A DNA stretch of 40,831 nucleotides from contig JAZRIK010000083.1 in assembly GCA_045645245.1 (NCBI GenBank), positions 1-40,831 on the forward strand, read 5' to 3'. The stretch's first letter is position 1. Every line of letters begins with the position of its first letter. The notes under the pieces are model-generated. The model ran no database searches. It was not told where the DNA came from and saw nothing but the letters and a program-made list of their open reading frames with translations. The DNA is from Scatosoma sp045645245. Lineage in GTDB: Bacteria > Bacillota > Clostridia > Christensenellales > Borkfalkiaceae. Positions 1 through 6,356 of this stretch are shown piece by piece. The position numbers and the translations under genes are program-made.

Positions 1-123
1 AACCGTCTTCCAGTCCGGAAAATACAACGGAAGATCCTTAATCCTCCAGTGGGCATATTCTTCGTTATATTCCTTCGGGTCCGCAAGATCCAAAAGATGC
101 CCGAAAGCAGAGGTCACAGTCCA
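1..123 (-). pseudogene. Topoisomerase III-like fragment, N-terminal part missing, cut by window edge
   Basis: Reading the minus strand from about 123 down to 1 gives TVTSAFGHLLDLADP followed by KEYNEEYAHWRIKDLPLYF. This resembles the type IA topoisomerase (TopB) segment that normally lies about 50 residues from the start (pattern VTWxxGHLxxLAxPxxY, then a W and LPI). The residues upstream in the same frame, which should be the TOPRIM start with a conserved IAEKPS-like motif, are unrelated, although the frame stays open past position 235. I see no good ATG or ribosome binding site in frame before the conserved segment. It is either a gene that lost its first ~45 codons or a remnant. It continues beyond the left edge, so the state of the rest is unknown. 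Confidence 0.4.
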
Positions 124-173
124 TCGCGCTCTATTTACAAAGGGCGGCGGGTGATTATCAACAATCAAAAAAC

Positions 174-210
174 AGGGGGTGCGGTCTAAACCGCCGTATC
201 CCCGTGTTTT
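174..210. terminator. Hairpin, possible bidirectional terminator
   Basis: GCGGT (181-185) pairs with ACCGC (190-194) around a CTAA loop, and GGGG (176-179) can pair with CCCC (200-203). The plus side is followed by GTGTTTTTG and the minus side by CTGTTTTTTG, so it could end transcription in either direction just before the transporter gene. The internal loop is asymmetric, so the structure is plausible rather than clear. The rest of 124-234 holds nothing else recognisable except the AAAGGAC ribosome binding site near 219. Confidence 0.4.
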
Positions 211-234
211 TGTGGTTGAAAGGACTAAAAAAGT

Positions 235-1137
235 ATGAAAAACGTTAAAATTTACGCGTATGCAGCAACGATATTCGTCACGCTGACGTGGGGTGTTTCG
301 CCTGTGATCACAAAGTATATGCTGGGTACGTATTCGGCGGGTATGCAACGGTTGATTGCAGCAATTTTTGCATCCGTCAGCTTGGCTGTTATCGCTAATA
401 AAAAGCTGAAAAATATCGACAAATCGTATATTAAATTTGCATTACCCGTGGGGCTGTGCTTTTCACTTGCTGTCTTGCTCGAAGGCGTGGCGTTGCGTTT
501 TACTACGCCTGCAAAAAGTACGTTTTACGGCAACGTCACGTGTATCGTCGTGCCCGTTTGTATGGCGATTTTTGCACGCGTGAAGCCCAACCTTATGAAG
601 ATTATGGCAGGCGTTTTGTGTGCGCTTGGCTTTGGCGTAATCGTATTTGGTGACACCATCGGGGGCGGCATTCCGTCCTTTTCACTCGGCGACGGCTTAA
701 CGCTTTTGTCGGGGCTGTTCTACGGTATCGTGGTTGCGTCTATCGGTACGTGGGGCAAGGATAAAGATTCGCTTTTGCTCACGTTTTTAGAATTTTGTAT
801 GTGTATTCCCGTATGCTTGGTTTACGTTATTTTCTTTGAAGAAGTATCGTTTTCGTGGGCTGTGGGCGATTTGGCTATTATTATCGGTACGGCAATCGTC
901 GTGCAGGGTGTTTGTTGGTGGATGCGGAATTTTGCCGTGCGTACGATTGACGCAGGATTTGTGGCTATCGTCACCTCGATGAGTACCGTCGTTTCAAGCG
1001 TCGTTTCTATTTGTACGGGCATGGACGTGTTTACGTGGAGCTTGCTTGTCGGCGGACTTATTTGCGTGGCGGCGGCGATTGTATCGGGGTTTTCCGATCG
1101 AGAAAAGAAATTGCCGCTTGCAGATGAAAAATCATAG
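235..1137 (+). CDS. DMT superfamily (EamA) transporter
   Basis: This is an inner-membrane transporter of 300 residues, the usual EamA/RhaT length. It has about ten hydrophobic segments in two repeats. The first repeat starts with TLTWGVSPVITKYML near residue 17, the typical EamA W-G motif. The second begins near residue 150 (LGDGLTLLSGLFYGIV). Family members export or import small metabolites such as amino acids, sugars or drugs; the substrate here cannot be read from sequence. The ATG at 235 follows AAAGGAC at a somewhat long spacing. The next gene has its own promoter just downstream, so the two are probably not one operon. Confident on the family, not on the substrate. Confidence 0.88.
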   Translation: MKNVKIYAYAATIFVTLTWGVSPVITKYMLGTYSAGMQRLIAAIFASVSLAVIANKKLKNIDKSYIKFALPVGLCFSLAVLLEGVALRFTTPAKSTFYGNVTCIVVPVCMAIFARVKPNLMKIMAGVLCALGFGVIVFGDTIGGGIPSFSLGDGLTLLSGLFYGIVVASIGTWGKDKDSLLLTFLEFCMCIPVCLVYVIFFEEVSFSWAVGDLAIIIGTAIVVQGVCWWMRNFAVRTIDAGFVAIVTSMSTVVSSVVSICTGMDVFTWSLLVGGLICVAAAIVSGFSDREKKLPLADEKS

Positions 1138-1144
1138 AAAACTC

Positions 1145-1173
1145 TTGACTGCATAGGCCGCATGCGTTATAAT
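1145..1173 (+). promoter_or_regulatory. Sigma-A-type promoter for the serine hydrolase
   Basis: TTGACT (1145-1150), a 17-nt spacer and a perfect TATAAT (1168-1173) lie 25 nt before the hydrolase start. The short leader carries AAAGGAG at 1185-1191. It starts 7 nt after the transporter stop. Confidence 0.85.
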
Positions 1174-1197
1174 TAAAAAAAGACAAAGGAGAGCATT

Positions 1198-2685
1198 ATG
1201 TTTGAAAAAATCACGCCCGAACAAGCGGGTTTATCTTCGGATAACGTGGCAAAATTCATCGCTAAATTAGAAGAAATCGGTGCGTCCACCCATGGACTTC
1301 TTATGATGAAGGACGGTAAAATTTTTGCCGAAGAATACTGGAAACCGTTTGACAAGGATTTTATACATAGAATGTATTCGCAAACCAAGAGCTTCGTGGG
1401 TATTGCCGTGGGGTTGCTTTTGGACGATGGTTTAGTAAAATCGTTGGACGATAAAATCATCGATTATTTCCCTGAAAAACTGCCCGAAAACGGTGTGAAT
1501 ACGTATTTAGCGAATTTAACCATTCGTCAAATGCTGACGATGACAACGGCAGGGGACAGCAAGCGCAGTTGGTTTTTAGCAGGCGACCCCGATAGAACGC
1601 ATCTGTATTTTAAAGAAGATAAGCGTTTTCGTCCAACAGGGTGTTATTTTGCATATGATAGCCCTGGGGCGCAGGTGCTTTGCGCGCTTGTAGAAAAGTT
1701 GTCGGGCAAAAAACTGATTGAATATATGCGCGAGCGTATTTTTAAGCATATGGGCACGTTTGAAAACGCGTATATTTTGCAAACGCCTAACGGCGATTCG
1801 TGGGGAGATTCCGCGATGATGTGCACTCTGCGTGATATGGCGTCCTTTGGACAATTTTGCATGCAATACGGAAACTGGAACGGCAAACAGCTGGTCAGCG
1901 AAAGCTATATGCGTGAAGCGACTTCTCGCGTAGTTTCCAACTATGAAGGGTTTTACGACCCGTACGCTACAAATGGGTACGGCTATCAAATTTGGCGGCT
2001 TGCGGACAACGGCTTTGCGTTCGTGGGTATGGGCGATCAATTGACGCTTTGCTTCCCCGACAAGGGCTTAATTTGCGCATGGAATTCCAACAACCAAGGC
2101 ACTTCGTTTTGCCGTCATGCAACCGTGCAAGCGGTGTATGATTTGATTGAACGCCCCATGCAAGATAAACCATTGAAAGAGAATAAAGCGGCGCAAAAAC
2201 GCCTTGAAAAAGCAACGAAAAATTTGCAATTACTTGCGATTAAGGGCATGGAAGATTCCCCGTTGCGCCAAACGATCAACAAGCAAGTGTACGTGTGCGA
2301 GGAAAACCCCATGGGAATTAAGAAATTTTGGTTCACGTTTAGAAGCACAAAATCGGGCACGTTCCATTACGTCAACGCGCAGGGCAAGAAAGCAATTGCG
2401 TTCGGCGTGAATAAAAACGTGTTCGGTAAGTTTCCGCAACTTGGCTATTCGAACGATTACGGCGCGGTGCGTACAACGGACGGGTTTACGTATAACGATG
2501 CGGTGTCGTTTGCGTGGATCGGCGAAAATCGGTTTGTCATTCGCGTGCAGATGATTGATCGGTATTTTGGCAATTTGCGTATGGTATTTGGGTTCAACGG
2601 CGACGATTGTTCGGCAATGTTCTATCCCGCGGCGGAAGATTTCTTGCGTGAATACAACGGTATGCTTGTAGGGCATAAAAAGTAA
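1198..2685 (+). CDS. Serine hydrolase, class C beta-lactamase/esterase fold
   Basis: A 495-residue protein of the beta-lactamase-related family (PF00144 type). The nucleophile motif SxxK is visible as S61-Q-T-K64 and the second motif YxS/N as Y153-D-S155. The third KTG/HxG box is not canonical; a GMGDQ segment stands where it is expected. There is no signal peptide, so it is probably cytosolic, which fits an esterase, amidase or peptide hydrolase rather than a true beta-lactamase. About 120 residues follow the catalytic domain and form an extra C-terminal beta-rich domain of the kind seen in many such hydrolases. It has its own promoter and ribosome binding site. The substrate is unknown. Confidence 0.85.
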   Translation: MFEKITPEQAGLSSDNVAKFIAKLEEIGASTHGLLMMKDGKIFAEEYWKPFDKDFIHRMYSQTKSFVGIAVGLLLDDGLVKSLDDKIIDYFPEKLPENGVNTYLANLTIRQMLTMTTAGDSKRSWFLAGDPDRTHLYFKEDKRFRPTGCYFAYDSPGAQVLCALVEKLSGKKLIEYMRERIFKHMGTFENAYILQTPNGDSWGDSAMMCTLRDMASFGQFCMQYGNWNGKQLVSESYMREATSRVVSNYEGFYDPYATNGYGYQIWRLADNGFAFVGMGDQLTLCFPDKGLICAWNSNNQGTSFCRHATVQAVYDLIERPMQDKPLKENKAAQKRLEKATKNLQLLAIKGMEDSPLRQTINKQVYVCEENPMGIKKFWFTFRSTKSGTFHYVNAQGKKAIAFGVNKNVFGKFPQLGYSNDYGAVRTTDGFTYNDAVSFAWIGENRFVIRVQMIDRYFGNLRMVFGFNGDDCSAMFYPAAEDFLREYNGMLVGHKK

Positions 2686-2931
2686 ACCAATGGCATAGGC
2701 AAAAAAACGTGTGAGCGTAGGTAGGTGATACCGCTTTGACGGCTTGTCCGTCAATAAAACTTTGCCCAGCCAAAAAAACACAGCACACGAACAGGTGCGC
2801 CGTGGCTTTGATATAAAGAAAAACCGCTAAAAAGCAGTCTTGATAAAAAGCTGTAAGTAAAAATATTTGTTGTAGGCGGATATTGTCTATGCAAACGTTT
2901 TTACATGCATAATGCGATTTTAGCGCAAAGT
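2686..2931. other. Intergenic stretch without a recognisable gene
   Basis: No convincing reading frame with a ribosome binding site was seen on either strand. A 7-bp hairpin with a 5-nt loop (TTGACGG 2736-2742, CCGTCAA 2748-2754) is present but has no clear U-tract. The strong terminator for the upstream hydrolase lies in the repeat that follows. Confidence 0.5.
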
Positions 2932-3023
2932 AAATCCCCCACGCCGAGTGGGGGATTTTTACTATAAAACGGTTTTAACCTACTTTTTGGTTGGTTTGTT
3001 GCGTTTGCAGCAAGCTGGCTTTT
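2932..3023. repeat. 92-bp direct repeat, copy 1 (duplicate of the ABC exporter 3' end plus terminator)
   Basis: Identical to 6265-6356 except for one base by direct comparison. It carries the same 11-bp terminator stem (2932-2942 with 2948-2958, loop GCCGA) and, on the minus strand, the last 16 codons and stop of the downstream ABC exporter subunit. Here it is detached from any ABC gene. It ends about 60 bp before the promoter of the GntR module. In its present place it acts as the terminator for the hydrolase gene. Confidence 0.9.
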
Positions 3024-3084
3024 AATAATACCAAGTTATATTTTTTAAGCACCAAAAAATTTGTAATATTTTTTAGTATTGCTC

Positions 3085-3112
3085 TTGACAAATCAAAAAG
3101 ATGTGTTATAAT
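3085..3112 (+). promoter_or_regulatory. Consensus promoter of the GntR-ABC module
   Basis: Perfect TTGACA (3085-3090) and TATAAT (3107-3112) with a 16-nt spacer. A small stem GGAC-GAGA-GTCC (3129-3140) followed by seven T residues lies in the leader and could act as a weak attenuator. Confidence 0.85.
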
Positions 3113-3157
3113 ATATGCAAGATAGCGTGGACGAGAGTCCGTTTTTTTAACCCAAGC

Positions 3158-3179
3158 TTGTATTATTCAAGTAATACAA
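3158..3179. promoter_or_regulatory. Palindromic operator, likely bound by the adjacent GntR regulator
   Basis: A perfect 8-bp inverted repeat, TTGTATTA (3158-3165) and TAATACAA (3172-3179), has a 6-nt centre. It lies about 45 nt after the -10 box and just before the AGGAGG ribosome binding site of the regulator. YtrA-type GntR proteins usually autoregulate through such palindromes, so this is the natural candidate site. The binding itself is inferred. Confidence 0.6.
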
Positions 3180-3197
3180 AGGTTAGGAGGCACAAAT

Positions 3198-3611
3198 ATG
3201 GATTTTAACAGTAATCAAACGATTGTGTCGCAAATTGTAGCGCACGTAAAAAAACAGATTTTCAGCGGAAAACTTGCGCCAGGGAGTAAAATCTTACCCA
3301 TTCGCGAACAAGCGGCGTATTGTTCGGTTAATCCCAACACCGTCACAAAGGCGTACGCGGTTTTGGAAGAGGAAAAGCTCATTTATACGGATAGCACGTT
3401 AGGAAAATTCGTTTCTCACAATATTGTGTATTTGCGCGCGAAGCGAAAGGAGTATTTGAAAGCGGAGTTAGCGATATTTCAACGTTCGTTGCAAGCGTGC
3501 GGTGTGTCGCAACAGGAATTTTTAGATTTGGTCGTCGAGGAGGGTTTGTTATGTTTGGCGGACACAAAATCAGTAAAAAATATGAAAAAAAACGAGTTTT
3601 GTACAACGTAA
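3198..3611 (+). CDS. GntR-family transcriptional regulator, YtrA subfamily
   Basis: A 137-residue DNA-binding regulator. Residues 8-75 form the GntR winged helix (IVSQIVAHVKKQIFSGKL, then LPIREQAA and VNPNTVTKAYAVLEEE). The short C-terminal tail has no large ligand-binding domain, the mark of the YtrA subgroup that controls neighbouring ABC exporters. The start is set by AGGAGG at 3185-3190. The ABC ATPase start lies inside its 3' end (61-nt overlap), so the two are translationally linked. It probably represses its own operon through the palindrome at 3158-3179 and is relieved by an envelope or antibiotic-type signal, by analogy with YtrA. Confidence 0.9.
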   Translation: MDFNSNQTIVSQIVAHVKKQIFSGKLAPGSKILPIREQAAYCSVNPNTVTKAYAVLEEEKLIYTDSTLGKFVSHNIVYLRAKRKEYLKAELAIFQRSLQACGVSQQEFLDLVVEEGLLCLADTKSVKNMKKNEFCTT

Positions 3612-4219
3612 CCTTTGCGCAAGATGGAAACAAGGTTATAGGGCTTTTCGGGCTGAATGGTAGGGGTAAAACTACATTGTTTCGTATTCTTTCGGGGTTA
3701 GAAGGATATTTTGAGGGTGAAGTGTATAAAAAAGATTTTGAAGACGTTGCGTATATGTCTACGGATACGATATACCCTGTGCAAATGCGCGTAAAAGATA
3801 TTATTGAGTTTCATAAAACGTTTACGACTGCACTCGATACGGCGGCGATCGAACGGGAAGTGCGCTTAGCCGAGATTGATTTACATAGTATTTTTTCTGC
3901 ACTTTCATCGGGGATGCGTCAGTATTTTAAGTTTTTGCTGACTGTGTACAGCGGTGCAAGCGTGTGTCTTTTCGATGAGCCGTTCGTGCATTTGGACGTT
4001 AAATGGCGAGAGCAAATGATTAAAACGCTCATTCGCGAAATGCGCGAGGATAGGTTGTTTATCATTGCAACGCACGAGATAAAAGAAGTGGAAACGCTGA
4101 TTGACGGATTCTATATTTTATCCGACGATGGCTTATCTGATTATTACGATTGCGAAGAAATCGTGGCAACGACGGGGCAAAGCATACAAGCATTTTATAA
4201 GGAGAACGTATATGAATAA
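3551..4219 (+). CDS. ABC transporter ATP-binding protein of the GntR module
   Basis: A compact nucleotide-binding subunit of 222 residues. Walker A is GLNGRGKT at 34-41, with Arg where Ala is usual. The signature is LSSGM at 118-122, Walker B CLFDEP at 139-144 with the catalytic Glu present, and the switch His is at 175. The start at 3551 is preferred over an upstream in-frame ATG at 3497 because GAGGAGGG (3537-3544) sits 6 nt before it and the ABC fold begins with MFGGHKISKKY. It overlaps the regulator gene by 61 nt and the permease by 8 nt. It should power the permease that follows. Confidence 0.88.
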   Translation: MFGGHKISKKYEKKRVLYNVTFAQDGNKVIGLFGLNGRGKTTLFRILSGLEGYFEGEVYKKDFEDVAYMSTDTIYPVQMRVKDIIEFHKTFTTALDTAAIEREVRLAEIDLHSIFSALSSGMRQYFKFLLTVYSGASVCLFDEPFVHLDVKWREQMIKTLIREMREDRLFIIATHEIKEVETLIDGFYILSDDGLSDYYDCEEIVATTGQSIQAFYKENVYE

Positions 4220-5141
4220 GAATAGCGCAAAGGTGTTTACATACGAGCTTAAAAAATGTGTACTGCCGCTTTTGGCGCTTTTGGCGGCCTTCTTTATCGT
4301 TGTAGTGCGTGTTTTATTTGCTTTACCCGTTTGTGCGGACTCTGTAGTTGTGTACGATAAAGTGGTTTCGATCGGGGGATATGTTTTTTATGGGTTGACG
4401 TTGGCAGTGCTTGGTTATCGTACTTTTTCTATGCGGAAATTGTATGAAAAAATACGCATTCCGCGAACAAAACTTTTTTGGGTTCGCATTTTATTTGCAT
4501 TTGCATTGAGTTTTGTTTATATTACTTTATTTATTCTCGTCGGAAGCACTTTATTGGACATATATCAAGCCCAAGGTATGGAAAATATACACGTAATTGC
4601 ACAAAAAACTTTATTTGCATTCCAAGGCAAGAGTGGGTGGTACGGCTTATTTGGTGTATCCGTCGGCGTAAGCGCAACAATGACGTATGCAACGGTTGCG
4701 TTTATCCATAACGTTGTTTGTTCACGTGAAAAAATGTCGCTGAAAGTCGTGTGGAACATCGTTTTTGTTTTCACGATTTGCTTGGTTGTGTTTGCGGTTG
4801 CTTTGAGTGCGACTTTACCAAATATCGGATTTGGTAGCATAGAACCGTTTGCCGTTCCGATTCCGCAAGGATATATCACTTGGAATGAATTCTTGATCTA
4901 TGACAGACCATTTCATCCGACTTGGAGAGATTTTACCTTGCCGCACGATTTGCGTATTTTGCGCTATGATTTATGCTGGGATATCACGAATATTTGGAAG
5001 CTTTTAGGGGCGGCGTTTATCGTAGTATTTTCGTTTCTCTCTATCGAATTTTTATATCGAGATGAAAACGCATCATACGAATACGTGAGTCAAGAAAAAT
5101 TTTCTAAAAAAACAAAAACAAGGGGGCAGGTATGCGATTAA
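4212..5141 (+). CDS. ABC transporter membrane subunit of the GntR module
   Basis: A 309-residue membrane protein with about six hydrophobic segments (first at about residues 16-36), with no sequence motif I can assign beyond an ABC-2-like permease. The start is the ATG at 4212, within the end of the ATPase gene, with AAGGAG at 4199-4204. Position in the operon makes it the partner of the 222-residue ATPase. A long extracytoplasmic stretch lies between the last two membrane segments. The substrate is unknown. YtrA-linked transporters are often tied to cell-wall stress or peptide antibiotics, but nothing here proves that. Confidence 0.7.
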   Translation: MNKNSAKVFTYELKKCVLPLLALLAAFFIVVVRVLFALPVCADSVVVYDKVVSIGGYVFYGLTLAVLGYRTFSMRKLYEKIRIPRTKLFWVRILFAFALSFVYITLFILVGSTLLDIYQAQGMENIHVIAQKTLFAFQGKSGWYGLFGVSVGVSATMTYATVAFIHNVVCSREKMSLKVVWNIVFVFTICLVVFAVALSATLPNIGFGSIEPFAVPIPQGYITWNEFLIYDRPFHPTWRDFTLPHDLRILRYDLCWDITNIWKLLGAAFIVVFSFLSIEFLYRDENASYEYVSQEKFSKKTKTRGQVCD

Positions 5142-6250
5142 CTGTAAAAAAACGCAAGTTTACGATTTGGTTCTCGCTTTGTGTGGGTGTAGTAGCCGTT
5201 GCAATGGCATTGCTCATTTACGGCTGGCCGTATCATTTTTGGGTGACAGAGACAACAAATACATATCGAACAAACGATATCGTATATATTCCCCGTGGGG
5301 AAAAAAAGCATTTGCGCGACGTGTTTGAAGAATATGCGGCGGTAGTTGCAGAGCATTTATTTGAACCGCACAATTACTCATACGCAGCGCGTAGTTTGAC
5401 TGATTTATATGAAAACGATTTCGGTGGAGAAAGATACAACCAAAAAGGGACAAATAATTTGTATTTAGACGAGAACGGTTATATACAAGGTACACGGACG
5501 GGTGTATATGCTTTTGAATATGTATTTATAACGAGCGAATATATGGCTAAAGGAGATGAAAGACATAATTACGAGCAAATGCAAAAATATACGGGGCATA
5601 CTTTTGCTGCAATTATATGCGTGTATGAAGACGATGAAAGCCGTTTTCAAGCGTTGCCCGATAATCCTCAAGAAATGCTTATTGAAGGAGGAAACCGCAA
5701 TAACTATATTTTAACGCACGACGTCGAATGGGTCTCTAATAAACTTGGTTATGAAATTAGTAATTTTTACGGTACGCTGATCAATCCTTACGGCTACACG
5801 TTGACGTGGAAACTGGATGAGAAACCTACCGTAAGCGGTTATATCCGTGCTTTAATGGGAGAAAACCACGGATACATCGACGGCTTGAAAATGGAGATCG
5901 AAAACAGTCAAGATAAGCCCATACAAACAGATTTTTACGGGCTGGTAGAATACAACTTCGGTGTTATCAAAAATTGCGAAATAGAGGGTACCGTGTACGC
6001 TTCGAAACCTAAAACGGCAGAAACGCAACCGTCTGTGTATCTATTATCTCAACACGGATTTGTCTTTGACAACACGGTAAAAATGACCGTTTATTGCGAC
6101 GGTAAAATTTATCCGTATAGCGATGAAAATGACTGGATTTGGATACTGAAATCTAATGAATTTGCAGAAGTGTACGATGCCTTTGCTAATGGAGATATTT
6201 GGAGAGAAAATAATAACACTGTTAATTTAGAGAAAAAATCTTATCCGTAA
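5132..6250 (+). CDS. Membrane-anchored extracytoplasmic protein with GLUG-like repeats
   Basis: A 372-residue protein of unknown function. Residues 11-31 form one membrane anchor and the rest should lie outside the cell. Residues 211-290 show three related units, of which DFYGLVEYNFGVIKNCEIEG (267-286) is the clearest. They resemble the GLUG repeat (GxVGxNxGxIxNC) of bacterial surface proteins, which forms beta-solenoid turns. Its start overlaps the permease end by 10 nt, so it is the last gene of the GntR-ABC operon and may be an accessory subunit of the exporter. The operon ends at the hairpin 6265-6291. Confidence 0.65.
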   Translation: MRLTVKKRKFTIWFSLCVGVVAVAMALLIYGWPYHFWVTETTNTYRTNDIVYIPRGEKKHLRDVFEEYAAVVAEHLFEPHNYSYAARSLTDLYENDFGGERYNQKGTNNLYLDENGYIQGTRTGVYAFEYVFITSEYMAKGDERHNYEQMQKYTGHTFAAIICVYEDDESRFQALPDNPQEMLIEGGNRNNYILTHDVEWVSNKLGYEISNFYGTLINPYGYTLTWKLDEKPTVSGYIRALMGENHGYIDGLKMEIENSQDKPIQTDFYGLVEYNFGVIKNCEIEGTVYASKPKTAETQPSVYLLSQHGFVFDNTVKMTVYCDGKIYPYSDENDWIWILKSNEFAEVYDAFANGDIWRENNNTVNLEKKSYP

Positions 6251-6264
6251 ATTGAATAATAAAA

Positions 6265-6291
6265 AAATCCCCCACGCCGAGTGGGGGATTT
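6265..6291. terminator. Strong bidirectional rho-independent terminator
   Basis: An 11-bp perfect stem (6265-6275 with 6281-6291) with loop GCCGA and T-rich tracts on both sides. It serves both the GntR operon (plus) and the ABC exporter operon (minus), which converge here. The same hairpin occurs at 2932-2958. Confidence 0.92.
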
Positions 6292-6356
6292 TTACTATAA
6301 AACGGGTTTAACCTACTTTTTGGTTGGTTTGTTGCGTTTGCAGCAAGCTGGCTTTT
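6265..6356. repeat. 92-bp direct repeat, copy 2 (native copy at the ABC exporter 3' end)
   Basis: Matches 2932-3023 at 91 of 92 positions. This copy is continuous with the intact exporter gene and includes its last 16 codons, stop and terminator, so it is the likely parent copy. The single mismatch lies just outside the stop codon. The two copies bracket the whole GntR-ABC module in direct orientation. Confidence 0.9.

Noticed and set aside
2736..2754. A 7-bp hairpin TTGACGG-CCGTCAA
   Set aside because: No U-tract and no nearby gene end that needs it; too weak to call a terminator.
3024..3084. Extension of the ABC exporter remnant beyond the 92-bp repeat on the minus strand
   Set aside because: A few matching residues (YNL, LLK) appear before the repeat, but they are too few and too gapped in an AT-rich stretch to claim a longer relic.
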